64,000 nt of DNA from Hymenobacter aquaticus. Lineage in GTDB: Bacteria; Bacteroidota; Bacteroidia; Cytophagales; Hymenobacteraceae. Positions 1 through 8,310 of the stretch are shown in pieces. A model generated the notes under the pieces. The model saw nothing but the letters and a program-made list of their open reading frames with translations, did no database searches and was not told where the DNA came from. The translations under genes were made by a program, and so were the position numbers. Position 1 is the first letter of the stretch. The number at the start of each line of letters is the position of its first letter. The stretch covers positions 1,240,001-1,304,000 of the forward strand of contig NZ_SRLC01000002.1 in NCBI RefSeq assembly GCF_004765605.1, written 5' to 3'.

Positions 1-65
1 TTGTACAGAAGCACTTGTTAGTCGAACCGAAGATAATTTCTGCAAAACTGCCACAGGGAAATAAC

Positions 66-99
66 AAAAAGGCCCTCAGCGTGCTGCTGAGGGCCTTTT
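66..99 (-). terminator. Intrinsic terminator after tRNA-Arg
   Basis: GGCCCTCAGC and GCTGAGGGCC form a perfect 10-bp stem with a 5-nt loop, flanked by an A run on one side and a T run on the other, so it can work in both directions. On the minus strand it lies four bases past the tRNA-Arg 3' end. Confidence 0.85.
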
Positions 100-102
100 C
101 TG

Positions 103-176
103 TGGTCGCATAAGGAGTCGAACCTTAAACCTTCTGATTCGTAGTCAGATGCTCTATCCAATTGAGCTATGCAACC
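103..176 (-). tRNA. tRNA-Arg(ACG)
   Basis: A complete cloverleaf reads on the minus strand. The acceptor is GGTTGCA paired with TGCGACC (one T-G pair), the D arm is AGCTCAATTGGATAGAGC, and the anticodon stem TCTGA/TCAGA encloses the loop CTACGAA with anticodon ACG. The T arm contains GGTTCGACTCC. The discriminator is A and the CCA end is not encoded, so it must be added after transcription. ACG (inosine at position 34) reads CGU, CGC and CGA arginine codons. Confidence 0.97.
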
Positions 177-300
177 GTTTACCGTTTTGGTGCTGCAAAG
201 ATACGGGCAAAAAATTGGCGCGCGCAAATCCGGGGCAATAATAATTCTGAAAAAAGGCCCTCAGGGCTCGCAAAAGGCTGAAAGTCAGTTTTAATATTTT

Positions 301-1011
301 CTACTCAGCTGTCGTGCTCCGGTTCAGGGCGCGCTTGAGGGCCCGATTGAAGACGTAGTAGAGCCCGAACAGGGAAATAACGACCAGGACCAGCAGCAGC
401 AGCTTGCCCGCCGTGCCGGTGTCGGGGTGATTCACGAGGGCAAACACATCCTGGGCCTTGGTGCCGAGCCAGTAGAAGAACAAGCTGCGCGGCAGCATAC
501 CCAGCACGCTGCCCAGCAGAAACCGCCGCCGGTCGATGCGCATTACGGCCAGCACGAAGGTCATCAGGGCGAAGGGCAGCACCGGGGAAATGCGGGTGAG
601 GATGATGAGTTGCAGGCTTTCGTTTTTGAGCTCCCGCATCACGGCGTCGGCCTTGGGGAAGTGGTGCAGAAAGGTTGTCATCTTGCCGTGGTCGAGGCGG
701 GAGGCCACCTCGTAGCCCACCAGGGCCGCCAGCGCGTAGGCCACCACCATGCCCGGCAGCCCGGCCCAGTCGAAGTAAAACCCCGTAACCAGCGCTACAA
801 ACGTAGTAGGCGTGAGGGCGAAGGCCATCGTGACGCCGATAAGCAGGAAGTAGAGCAGCACCTGGCCCAGGCTCAGGTGGTGTAGCAGATCCTGGTAGTT
901 GTAGAGCAGAATGGTGAGCGAAGTGCTGCCGACAACGGGCATGGCCACCAGCAGTCCCATCGAGAGCAGGGTAGAGGCGTTTTTTTGGAAAAGCTCTTTA
1001 AGAAAAGCCAT
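301..1011 (-). CDS. TVP38/TMEM64 (VTT-domain) family inner-membrane protein
   Basis: The 236-residue product is an integral membrane protein of the VTT/DedA superfamily, whose members are thought to act as lipid scramblases or transporters. Hydrophobic segments lie near residues 13-35, 50-65, 68-80, 86-100, 134-156, 165-182 and 203-222. The family-like stretch ALTPTTFVALVTGFYF sits at 65-80 and RISPVLPFALMTFVLA at 140-155, the position of the paired reentrant helices. The C terminus is basic (RALKRALNR). The gene stands alone and ends about 125 nt from the tRNA-Arg gene. A possible -7 box (TGTTTTTG, 1022-1029) lies upstream. The family assignment is firm; the substrate is unknown. Confidence 0.85.
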   Translation of the reverse strand: MAFLKELFQKNASTLLSMGLLVAMPVVGSTSLTILLYNYQDLLHHLSLGQVLLYFLLIGVTMAFALTPTTFVALVTGFYFDWAGLPGMVVAYALAALVGYEVASRLDHGKMTTFLHHFPKADAVMRELKNESLQLIILTRISPVLPFALMTFVLAVMRIDRRRFLLGSVLGMLPRSLFFYWLGTKAQDVFALVNHPDTGTAGKLLLLVLVVISLFGLYYVFNRALKRALNRSTTAE

Positions 1012-1086
1012 AGGCAGGGCGCAAAAACAATCGGGCCGGCTAAGAGCAGCCGGCCCGAAGGTAAAACGAAAGAACGGGGCAGAAGG

Positions 1087-1325
1087 CTACACTTCTTCCT
1101 CGGGTTTGCCGGTGGCGTCGGCTTCGAGGGCCAGCTGGGGCTCGGCCGGCCCGTTGGTTTCGCCTGCGTCGTGGGGTTGCGTGATGGTGCCGGTTTGGGG
1201 AGGCAGTCTGCCGGGCTGGTGGGGACGGCCTGCGCGGCCAGGAGGGTGCCGGGCAGCACCCACAGGAGTAGAATGGAAGGGGTTTCGAGCCTGCAACAGG
1301 AGAGGGCCGAACAGGATCTGGTCAT
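1087..1325 (-). pseudogene. Possible small secreted protein split by a frameshift
   Basis: Two minus-strand frames each look coding for half of this stretch. From the ATG at 1325 the first frame encodes a signal-peptide-like segment (PSILLLWVLPGTLLAAQA) followed by VPTSPAD, with the usual GCC/GTC/ACC codons of this genome. The second frame then carries an acidic tail ending in ALEADATGKPEEEV and a TAG at 1087, with the same codon habit. The frames join near 1200 around a CCCC run. The total of 239 nt is not a multiple of three, so one base is missing or extra. It may be a real pseudogene, a sequencing error or a chance pair of frames. Confidence 0.35.
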
Positions 1326-1400
1326 GAAGACACGCCTGAAATACCGGGCTTGGACGCGCAGTCCATGATGGCAGGAAAACTTTTCTGTCGCCGACCTTCT

Positions 1401-1408
1401 TACCTTTG
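1401..1408 (+). promoter_or_regulatory. Bacteroidota -7 box for the trans-sulfuration gene
   Basis: TACCTTTG matches the Bacteroidota sigma-A -7 consensus TAnnTTTG and lies 53 bases before the ATG at 1462. A T-rich patch (TTTTCTG, 1381-1387) occupies the -33 area. Confidence 0.6.
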
Positions 1409-1461
1409 ACGCCCAACGCTGAGCATCGCGTCTTCCTTTTCGATTCCGTAATCCGTTCCCC

Positions 1462-2601
1462 ATGAAATTCGGTACCAAAGCCATCCACGCCGGCGTGCAC
1501 CCTGACCCCACCACCGGGGCCATCATGACGCCCATTTACCAGACGTCCACCTATGTGCAGCGCTCCCCCGGCGACCACAAAGGCTACGAATACTCGCGCA
1601 CCCACAACCCCACCCGCACCCAGCTGCAGGATGCCCTGGCCGCCCTCGACAACGGCCAGCACGGCCTGGCCTTCGCCTCGGGCATGGCCGCCACCGACTG
1701 CGTAATCAAGCTGTTGCAGCCCGGCGACGAGGTGATTTCGACCAACGACCTGTACGGCGGCTCTTACCGCATCTTCACCAAAGTATACGAGCCGCTGGGC
1801 ATCAAATTCCACTTCGTGCCCATGCACGACATGGAAGCCGTGCGGGCCAAGGTGAACGAGCGGACCAAGCTGATCTGGGTGGAAACGCCGACCAACCCGC
1901 TGCTCAACGTCATCGACATTGCCGCCGCTTCTGCCGTGGCCAAGGAAGCCGGGGCCCTGCTGGTGGTCGATAACACCTTCTCCACGCCCTACCTGCAAAC
2001 CCCGCTGGCGCTGGGCGCCGACATCGTGGTGTACTCGCTGACCAAGTACATGGCCGGCCACTCCGACACCGTGATGGGCGCCCTGGTGTACAACGACGAC
2101 CAGCTGCACGAGCGCCTGAGCTTCTACCAGAACGCCTGCGGCGGCACGCCCGGCCCCCAGGACTGCTTCCTGGTGCTGCGCGGCCTCAAAACCCTGCACA
2201 TCCGGATGCAGCGCCACTGCGAAAACGGCCGTAAGATTGCCGAGTACCTCAAGGCCCACCCCAAGGTGGAGAAAGTGTACTGGCCCGGTTTTCAGGACCA
2301 CCCCAACCACGCGGTGGCGGCCCGGCAGATGAACGACTTCGGCGGCATGATTTCCTTCGTGCTCGAAGGCGACCGGAAAGAGGACGCCATTGCCGTGCTG
2401 GAGAAATTCCAGCTGTTTTCGTTGGCCGAAAGCCTGGGCGGCGTCGAAAGCCTCTCGGGCCACCCCGCCACCATGACGCACGCCAGCATTCCGGCCGAGG
2501 CCCGCAAGGCCGCCGGCCTCTCCGACTCCCTGATCCGCCTCAGCGTGGGCATTGAGGACGTGGAAGACCTGATTGAGGATCTGAAGCAGGCCATCGGCTA
2601 A
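1462..2601 (+). CDS. Cystathionine gamma-synthase/gamma-lyase-type PLP enzyme
   Basis: The 379-residue protein is a Cys/Met-metabolism PLP-dependent enzyme. Such enzymes form or cleave cystathionine, or use O-acyl-homoserine, in methionine and cysteine synthesis in the cytoplasm. The PLP-binding lysine is K195 in SLTKYMAGHSD, D170 in VVDNTFSTPYL contacts the pyridine nitrogen, and the N-terminal EYSRTHNPTR and the ASGMAATDC phosphate-binding region are intact. The C-terminal LAESLGGVESL motif and the length are standard. The gene has its own promoter and a strong terminator at 2623-2668. Motifs cannot separate CGS from CGL, so metB is probable but no symbol is given. Confidence 0.9.
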   Translation: MKFGTKAIHAGVHPDPTTGAIMTPIYQTSTYVQRSPGDHKGYEYSRTHNPTRTQLQDALAALDNGQHGLAFASGMAATDCVIKLLQPGDEVISTNDLYGGSYRIFTKVYEPLGIKFHFVPMHDMEAVRAKVNERTKLIWVETPTNPLLNVIDIAAASAVAKEAGALLVVDNTFSTPYLQTPLALGADIVVYSLTKYMAGHSDTVMGALVYNDDQLHERLSFYQNACGGTPGPQDCFLVLRGLKTLHIRMQRHCENGRKIAEYLKAHPKVEKVYWPGFQDHPNHAVAARQMNDFGGMISFVLEGDRKEDAIAVLEKFQLFSLAESLGGVESLSGHPATMTHASIPAEARKAAGLSDSLIRLSVGIEDVEDLIEDLKQAIG

Positions 2602-2622
2602 GACTGGGTTTTGTCCCTGAAC

Positions 2623-2668
2623 AAAGAGGGGAAGTCGGATGAAATTCATCCGGCTTCCCCTCTTTTTT
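2623..2668 (+). terminator. Intrinsic terminator of the trans-sulfuration gene, containing a repeat unit
   Basis: AAGAGGGGAAG pairs with CTTCCCCTCTT around an inner palindrome CGGATGAAATTCATCCG, followed by a T run. The inner palindrome carries the same GAAATTCATCCG core as the tandem array immediately downstream. Confidence 0.85.
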
Positions 2669-2912
2669 ATCCGACGGCGGGTGATTTTTATCCGGGCTCG
2701 GATAAAAATCATGGGAGCGGCCATAAAAATCACGGGGGCTTCCGTGAAATTCATCCGGCCGCCCGTGAAATTCACAGGAGTGCCCGTGAAATTCATCCGA
2801 ACTCCCGTGAATTTTGCCCGGCTGCCTGTGATTTTTATGGAAGCGCCCGTGAAATTCATCCGAGCTCCCGTGAATTTTATAGGAGCGCCCGTGAATTTCC
2901 TCCGGCTGCGTA
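2636..2912 (+). repeat. Degenerate 21-nt tandem repeat array
   Basis: From 2745 to 2912 the sequence is a run of 21-nt units beginning GTGAAATTCATCCG, GTGAAATTCACAGG, GTGAATTTTGCCCG, GTGATTTTTATGGA and similar, each followed by about seven G+C-rich bases ending in CCC. Units in the opposite orientation (GGATAAAAATCATGG, CCATAAAAATCACGG) occur at 2699-2740, so the array mixes both strands. Because 21 is divisible by three, all forward frames stay open and give seven-residue peptide repeats; this is a by-product, with no usable start or domain. It begins at the metB-side terminator and ends 58 bases before the SGNH hydrolase start. Confidence 0.85.
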
Positions 2913-2930
2913 GCGGGCAATCTGCGGGGC

Positions 2931-2949
2931 GGGGCGGGCCGTATATGGG
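2931..2949 (+). repeat. 19-nt motif shared with 20357-20375
   Basis: GGGGCGGGCCGTATATGGG occurs here 21 bases before the SGNH hydrolase ATG and again, identical and in the same orientation, at 20357-20375. Its role is unknown. Confidence 0.6.
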
Positions 2950-2970
2950 GCCGGTTCATTTCTGCTGCCT

Positions 2971-3849
2971 ATGCGCTTTCTGCTGCTTCTGTATCTTTTT
3001 CTCGGCTTTGGCTGCACCCAGAATGAGCCCTCGGTACCTCAGCCCGGCGGCGTGGGCGCAACGGATGCACCCGCCTCGGGCAACACCTTTCTGTCGTTGG
3101 GCGACTCCTACACCATTGGCGAAGGAGTGCCCAGCGCCGACCGGTGGAGCGTGCAGCTGGCCCGCACGGCCGGCCTGGCCCCGCCCGACATCATTGCCCG
3201 CACCGGCTGGACTACCGGCGAGCTGCAGCAAGCCATTCAGGCGGCCAACAATACCCGCACCTACGACCTGGCCCCGCCCGACATCATTGCCCGCACCGGC
3301 TGGACTACCGGCGAGCTGCAGCAAGCCATTCAGGCGGCCAACAATACCCGCACCTACGACCTGGCCCCGCCCGACATCATTGCCCGCACCGGCTGGACTA
3401 CCGGCGAGCTGCAGCAAGCCATTCAGGCGGCCAACAATACCCGCACCTACGACCTGGTGTCGTTGCTTATTGGCGTGAATAACCAGTACCGCCGGCTGCC
3501 GCTGGCCTCTTACCGCACCGAGTTTCGGGAGCTGCTGCACACGGCCACCCGGTTTGCCGGCAACCGCCCGGGGCGGGTATTCGTGCTCAGCATTCCGGAC
3601 TGGGGCCGCTCGCCCTACGGGCAGCACGACGACCCGGCCCGCATTGCCGCGGAAATTGACCAGTTCAACGCCGTGGCCCGCGCCGAGTGCCAGCAGGCCG
3701 GCATTGCCTACGTCGACATTACCGACCTGACCCGGGCCGCCGCCGACGACGCCAGCCAGTTTGCCCCCGATGGCCTGCACTATTCGGGCCGGCAGATGCA
3801 GCAATGGGCCGCGCGGGCGTTGCCCGCGGTCAAGGGCCTGCTCAGGTAA
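2971..3849 (+). CDS. SGNH/GDSL hydrolase, putative lipoprotein, with internal triplication
   Basis: The 292-residue protein is an SGNH-fold esterase or acylhydrolase, probably envelope-anchored. A short signal segment ends at Cys15 (LGFGC, not a canonical lipobox). Block I is SLGDSYTIGEG with nucleophile S46; the block III-like motif is IGVNNQYR; the C-terminal Asp/His pair lies in APDGLHYSG. Residues 69-161 are three identical 31-residue copies of a segment running from LAPPDIIARTGWTTGEL to NNTRTYD. Relatives need this segment only once, between the GDSY block and the GVNNQ block, so 62 extra residues interrupt the fold. Without them the length would be a normal 230. Function of this allele is doubtful. 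Confidence 0.85.
   Translation: MRFLLLLYLFLGFGCTQNEPSVPQPGGVGATDAPASGNTFLSLGDSYTIGEGVPSADRWSVQLARTAGLAPPDIIARTGWTTGELQQAIQAANNTRTYDLAPPDIIARTGWTTGELQQAIQAANNTRTYDLAPPDIIARTGWTTGELQQAIQAANNTRTYDLVSLLIGVNNQYRRLPLASYRTEFRELLHTATRFAGNRPGRVFVLSIPDWGRSPYGQHDDPARIAAEIDQFNAVARAECQQAGIAYVDITDLTRAAADDASQFAPDGLHYSGRQMQQWAARALPAVKGLLR
3175..3453 (+). repeat. Perfect 93-bp direct triplication inside the SGNH gene
   Basis: Copies lie at 3175-3267, 3268-3360 and 3361-3453 and are identical base for base; the next four bases (CTGG) also match. The unit is 31 codons, so the reading frame is kept. Perfect identity implies a very recent event or an assembly artefact. Confidence 0.97.
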
Positions 3850-3933
3850 CACGGCCGAAAAAGCCCCGCCGTAAAGTAAAGCCGGGAGCTGCGCGTCTGG
3901 TAAGCCAGCCGACCTTACCATTGCGGCTTTGCT

Positions 3934-4926
3934 ATGAAAACACCTTCGCAGTTTGACGGTAAAAAATACCGGAACACAGTGCCCACCGGTATGTCGATGG
4001 ACTATGGCCGGATGCTGGGCCGCTGGCTGCGGGGCCCCGAGGAGCGGGAGCCCAAAACGCCGCTGGGCCCGTTTCGGGCCGATGCCGCCGCGCTGGCCGA
4101 GCCGGTGCCGGCCGCCGCGCTGCGCGTCACGTGGCTGGGCCATTCCTCCACGCTGCTGGAGCTGGACGGCAAACGGTTTCTCACCGACCCGGTGTGGGCC
4201 GAGCGCGCTTCGCCTTCGGGCCTGATTGGGCCCAAACGGTTTTTTGCCCCGCCGCTGCCGCTGGCCGAGCTGCCGCCCCTCGACGCGGTGCTGCTCTCGC
4301 ACGACCATTACGACCACCTCGACCGCGCCGCCATCCGGGTGCTGGCCCGCACCGGAGTGCCGTTTTTCTGCCCGCTGGGCGTGGGAGCCCACCTGCGCCG
4401 CTGGGGCGTGCCGGCCGCCAACATCACCGAGCTGGACTGGTGGCAGGAGGTAGCCCTGGGCGATACGCACCGGCTGGCCGCCACGCCGGCCCGGCACTTC
4501 TCGGGCCGGGGCCTCACCCGCGACAATACGCTCTGGGCGTCGTGGTGCGTGCTCGGGCCCACGCACCGCGCCTTTTTCGGCGGCGACTCCGGGCCCTACG
4601 AAGCCGGGTTCCGGGAAATCGGGGCGGCGTACGGCCCGTTCGACCTGGTGATGCTGGAAATCGGGGCCTACGATGAGCTGTGGGCCGACATTCACATGGG
4701 CCCCGACCACGCGCTGGCCGCGCAGCAGGCCCTGGGCGGCGGGGCGCTGCTGCCGCTGCACTGGGCGACGTTCAACCTGGCCTTTCACGGCTGGACCGAG
4801 CCGGTGGAACGGCTACTGCGGGCCGCGCCGCCGCGGCAAGTGCCGCTGCTGCTGCCCCGCCCCGGCCAGCGCGTCGACGTGGCCGCCGGGGCCTACAGCG
4901 CGGAATGGTGGCGGCCGGCCAACTAA
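3934..4926 (+). CDS. Metallo-beta-lactamase-fold hydrolase (UlaG/NAPE-PLD-like)
   Basis: The 330-residue protein belongs to the MBL-fold group related to UlaG and N-acyl-phosphatidylethanolamine phospholipase D. The dinuclear metal motif HDHYDH is at residues 123-128, preceded by VTWLGHSSTLLELDG (about 65-79) and LTDPVW. Further ligand regions are TPARHFSGRG and the Asp in FFGGDSG, and the last His is in LLPLHWATFNLAFH. There is no signal peptide, so it is probably cytoplasmic. It starts 84 bases after the SGNH gene and could share its transcript. The substrate cannot be told from sequence. Confidence 0.88.
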   Translation: MKTPSQFDGKKYRNTVPTGMSMDYGRMLGRWLRGPEEREPKTPLGPFRADAAALAEPVPAAALRVTWLGHSSTLLELDGKRFLTDPVWAERASPSGLIGPKRFFAPPLPLAELPPLDAVLLSHDHYDHLDRAAIRVLARTGVPFFCPLGVGAHLRRWGVPAANITELDWWQEVALGDTHRLAATPARHFSGRGLTRDNTLWASWCVLGPTHRAFFGGDSGPYEAGFREIGAAYGPFDLVMLEIGAYDELWADIHMGPDHALAAQQALGGGALLPLHWATFNLAFHGWTEPVERLLRAAPPRQVPLLLPRPGQRVDVAAGAYSAEWWRPAN

Positions 4927-4959
4927 AACGGCCGGCTCCCAGGTGGGAGCCGGCCGTTT
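4926..4959. terminator. Bidirectional terminator between convergent genes
   Basis: AAACGGCCGGCTCCC and GGGAGCCGGCCGTTT form a perfect 15-bp stem with a four-base loop; it overlaps the last base of the MBL gene stop and faces the convergent T9SS cargo gene. Confidence 0.85.
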
Positions 4960-4983
4960 AGGTAAGGCAGAAAGTTATTGCAC

Positions 4984-7536
4984 TTATTGCAGCACCACCT
5001 TTTTGCTGACGGTTTTCTGACCCATCGTCACTTGCACGATGTAGATGCCGGCGGGCTGCCCTTCCAGGCTCAGGCTGAGCTGCTTCTGGCCGCGGGGTAG
5101 CTTGCGCAAGTCTTGCACCAGGCTGCCGTACACGTTGTAGACCCGCACGGTGGTTTCGGTACCGGCCGCGGCGTTCAGCTCCAGCTGCACCTGCCCGTGC
5201 GAGGGGTTGGGGTAGAGCGTGAAGTCGTTGAGCGGCACCTCTTTTGTCTGTTCGGCCGCCAGGGCCACCCGGGGGTAAGCATTGCCGTTGTAGGGGCAGG
5301 AGCCTACGGGAGAAAATTCTACTGGCAGCGGGCCGCAGGTGAGCTTTTCAATCAGGGTGGGCAGGGCCACGAAATTGGTGCCGACAGTCACGCTGAATCC
5401 TTCGCCCAAGGCTACTGTATTGTTGGCCAGGAGCTTGGTGGCAGTGGTAGTGCTAGGGTGGTTGATTGTGATGCTGTTGTCGACGCCGTCGGGAGCCCAG
5501 CCATTGTTGGCCGCAGTAACCGAATTGAAGGCTTGGAATACGAACGGGCTGGTGAACTGTGTGGCGTTGCCCGTGTTGTTGCTCAAGTCCTCGTCAATCT
5601 TGGTGCCATCGAGCGGGGTCGCCAGGTTTGTAAAGGGCGGCTCATTGCCGGTGCCAAACCGGGGGTTGGTTGCAACGGCATTGCCGGCGTTTACATCCAC
5701 GGCGTAATCCTGCACATAAAACACAGGCGGCGTGTCATTCGGCCTGTCGGAGCGCTGCAAAATGGCCTTCACCCGCAAGTACACCTGGGAGCCGGGCTTC
5801 ACGGTAATCGACAGGTTCTTGGCGCAGCTCAAACTCACGAAAGGCGTTTGAAAAGTGTGGACGCTGTCGTTGTTGTCCAACCGAATCAGCTCGATAACGC
5901 CCGACTTGAACTGATCCTCCATATAATCCCGGATCTGTCTTGTATCGGTGTTGTTTGTGCCATAGTAGCCCTCCGCATAGTACAACGGGCCGGTGTTTCT
6001 GGCCACCAGGGCTACCTCCACCGACGAGAGGTCCAAGCCGGCGGCTTTGTTGTAGCTGGCAATTACGTCGTTAGCAATCTGGTACGATTCGAGCGGATCG
6101 TAGGCGGGTTGCGTCACCCAGCCACCCTGGCAGCCAGCGGCCGTCATATCGTAGCACGGGTCGTACACGGTTTGTTCGCCCACCACGCACGTCCAGGCCC
6201 GTTTGTTCAGTACCGGCGTATTTTTGAGGCTGAAGATACCCAGCTTGCAGTCGTAGTACGGCTGCGTCGAGCCGTTGGCGTTGTGCTGCGTGCCCGGCAG
6301 CTGAATCAGCACGTTGGCTAGCGGGTAGGTAGTGGTGATGGTACCGCTCAGCGAGATAGAGCCGGTCGATACGGTTGGGATAAAGCCGGGCGAGGTGGCT
6401 GCTTCGGCATCATCCGAAGGAAAAAGAAAGCCCACTACCGTGCCAATGGCGCCAAAGACGGCGCTGGCAGTGCCAGCCACTTCCAGCACGCTCTTCATGG
6501 TTTTCAGCAAACCTCCGCTGTTACTGGTAATGCTGGCGATACCCTCGAATATAGCTTTGCGGCCGGGGTGCTGAGCCTTGGTATTATTGGCGAGCTTGGT
6601 GGTTTTGGTGCTGATTTTTTCAAAAAAGCTGACCGCCTGGTCCTTGGTTACGGAACCCAGGATTTTTTTACCATTAGCGAAGAATTTCTTGGTGCCACTG
6701 GCTGCGTTAGAAGACGTCGGGGGTGTTTCGTTCTGAATAACCTCGCTGGTTTTGCCAGCAATGGCATAGCCTTCCTGGGCCGTGGTGCTAAAGTTCAGGT
6801 CGCCCTTCAGCGCCATTTTAGACTCTTTGATGCCCTGCACTGCAAACTCCAGCGTGTTGCCCACAAACCGACTGTCGCCGGTATTGGGGTCGTAGGCCGT
6901 GGAAAATTCGGCCATGATCCAGGTCGCTTGCTGCGAGACGAGCTTGGTAACGTACGCAAATACCTCGTCTTTGAGGTCAGTGCGGGAGGCGTATTTATCG
7001 GGGGCCAGCAGCAGGTCGTTGCGCAGGGCCATCACGCCGGTGCTCCGCTGGTTCACGCTGCTGTGGCTCATCGTTACCACGGCCCCGTTGATGTATTCGC
7101 CCTGGCTGTTGTCCACGTAGAAAAACGTGCGGATCATGCCTGTGTACTTGTTGTACAGCACAAAATAAGGCGTGCCAATCGGTACCAAGGCACCCAGGTT
7201 TTCGCGCAGCAGCACCCAGCCTTTGGCCTTCGTGTAGTCCTTATTAATCAGAATCTGCTGCATAACGCCCGAAGTAGCCGATTCCCAGGGCGCATTGGCC
7301 GGGTTGCCTACGCTCTGGTCGCTCTGGCTGGTGCGCCGGATGGCCCAGGTACGGCAGTAGGCCAGGGAGCCGGCGGGGCCAGAGCGGGGCGTTTCCCAGT
7401 CCCAGGTCGCAAAGTCGCGGCTGGTCATGTCGTTGGGAGCCACCGTGCCGCAGGGCGAAGGGGGCTGCGCGTGCAGCGTGCCGTTGAGGCCCAGGGTAAG
7501 GGGCAGCAACAGTAATAGCGAGTGGAGGCTTTTCAT
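4984..7536 (-). CDS. Large secreted protein with T9SS type A sorting domain
   Basis: The 850-residue protein has an N-terminal signal peptide (MKSLHSLLLLLPLTLGLNG, cleavage near HA-Q at 23/24). Its last 75 residues form a type IX secretion C-terminal domain: LYPNPSHGQVQLEL, VRVYNVYGSLV, then a GIYIVQV beta-strand and a basic KKVVLQ end. The middle (about 30-770) is rich in Thr, Asn and Asp and shows no domain I recognise; a weakly hydrophobic Ala/Gly stretch near 350-375 is followed by PSDDAEAA. It is probably exported by Sec, moved across the outer membrane by T9SS and attached to the surface. It is the last of three minus-strand surface-protein genes. Confidence 0.85.
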   Translation of the reverse strand: MKSLHSLLLLLPLTLGLNGTLHAQPPSPCGTVAPNDMTSRDFATWDWETPRSGPAGSLAYCRTWAIRRTSQSDQSVGNPANAPWESATSGVMQQILINKDYTKAKGWVLLRENLGALVPIGTPYFVLYNKYTGMIRTFFYVDNSQGEYINGAVVTMSHSSVNQRSTGVMALRNDLLLAPDKYASRTDLKDEVFAYVTKLVSQQATWIMAEFSTAYDPNTGDSRFVGNTLEFAVQGIKESKMALKGDLNFSTTAQEGYAIAGKTSEVIQNETPPTSSNAASGTKKFFANGKKILGSVTKDQAVSFFEKISTKTTKLANNTKAQHPGRKAIFEGIASITSNSGGLLKTMKSVLEVAGTASAVFGAIGTVVGFLFPSDDAEAATSPGFIPTVSTGSISLSGTITTTYPLANVLIQLPGTQHNANGSTQPYYDCKLGIFSLKNTPVLNKRAWTCVVGEQTVYDPCYDMTAAGCQGGWVTQPAYDPLESYQIANDVIASYNKAAGLDLSSVEVALVARNTGPLYYAEGYYGTNNTDTRQIRDYMEDQFKSGVIELIRLDNNDSVHTFQTPFVSLSCAKNLSITVKPGSQVYLRVKAILQRSDRPNDTPPVFYVQDYAVDVNAGNAVATNPRFGTGNEPPFTNLATPLDGTKIDEDLSNNTGNATQFTSPFVFQAFNSVTAANNGWAPDGVDNSITINHPSTTTATKLLANNTVALGEGFSVTVGTNFVALPTLIEKLTCGPLPVEFSPVGSCPYNGNAYPRVALAAEQTKEVPLNDFTLYPNPSHGQVQLELNAAAGTETTVRVYNVYGSLVQDLRKLPRGQKQLSLSLEGQPAGIYIVQVTMGQKTVSKKVVLQ

Positions 7537-7575
7537 ACACCAAGTGCTTGTTTAGAAAAATAAAGAGCCTTGGGG

Positions 7576-8310
7576 TTACTTGCCGGTGGTCTGTTCGGCT
7601 TTGAGTTGCTGTACTTGCTTGTTGAGGTCGATCAGGTGCAGGGTGAGTTCTTCTACTTTCTTGAGCAGCAGTACGTTCATCTCGCCCAGGTTGGCTCCGT
7701 TGGCCGTTACGTCGGCCGTGGTCGGAACTTCGGGCAGGTGCTTGTTTTTCTGCACGTAGGCCTCCAGCTCGGGCAGGGAGGTAAGTTTGTACTCTTTCTC
7801 AAACACGTAGTCCGCCCAGTTCGAAGGGTTGTCGGCCAGGATGTAGAGCGAGGTGGCCGTAACCTTGCCGTACACCGAGAGCTTGGCATCGAGGTGGGTG
7901 CCAGCTGAGCGTTTGTTGCCAATCTGTAGGCGGCCGTCGGGGTGCAGCGTCATGCGTACCAGATTGGGCATGTTCACGTCGGTAATCGTCTGCGCGCCGC
8001 CCGAGGCATTAGCCGTGGGCAGCGTCAGGAACATCATCGAGCCGGTAATGCCACCTACCACCGCTGAGCCGCCGTTGTTGCCGCCATCCGAAAAGCTTTT
8101 CCAGTCGCTGGTCCAGTAGTTCTGCTTGCTCAGGTTGAAGCCAATGTAGGACGAGCTCCACAGGTTGTAGGAAAAGGCCGAGCCAATGCCCAGGGAGTTC
8201 AGCGAGCCATCGGCGTACGTTTTCTGCTCCTGCTGCGCATGGGCGGCAGAAGAAGCGCCCACCAGGGCAGCGGCAACCAGGAAAGAGCGGAGTAGTTGTT
8301 TGCGGAGCAT
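7576..8310 (-). CDS. Secreted tail-fibre-like protein with C-terminal coiled coil
   Basis: The 244-residue protein has a signal peptide (cleavage after AHA, about 25/26) and a Gly/Ser/Asn-rich beta body. Its C-terminal block, common in Bacteroidota, reads YVFEKEYKLTSLPELEAYV, NKHLPEVPTTADV, GANLGEMNVLLLKKVEEL and then a heptad coiled coil rich in Leu and Gln. This module resembles the trimeric C-terminal region of phage tail-fibre and adhesin-like proteins. The gene ends 39 bases upstream of the T9SS cargo start and may be co-transcribed with it. No T9SS sorting domain is visible. The exact role is unknown. Confidence 0.75.
   Translation of the reverse strand: MLRKQLLRSFLVAAALVGASSAAHAQQEQKTYADGSLNSLGIGSAFSYNLWSSSYIGFNLSKQNYWTSDWKSFSDGGNNGGSAVVGGITGSMMFLTLPTANASGGAQTITDVNMPNLVRMTLHPDGRLQIGNKRSAGTHLDAKLSVYGKVTATSLYILADNPSNWADYVFEKEYKLTSLPELEAYVQKNKHLPEVPTTADVTANGANLGEMNVLLLKKVEELTLHLIDLNKQVQQLKAEQTTGK

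Noticed and set aside
1087..2859. 590-residue minus-strand frame
   Set aside because: It lies opposite the trans-sulfuration gene and the 21-nt array. High G+C leaves antisense frames open, and only the last 40 codons may belong to a real small gene.
2636..2912. CRISPR array
   Set aside because: Units are 21 nt, degenerate and directly abutting with no unique spacers; no cas genes are near. The same applies to the 41-nt array.
2611..2913. Open frames across the 21-nt array giving peptides with REIHPAA-like or VKFIRAP-like heptads
   Set aside because: The period of 21 keeps every forward frame open; there is no signal peptide, domain or promoter, and the base pattern is explained by DNA repeats.
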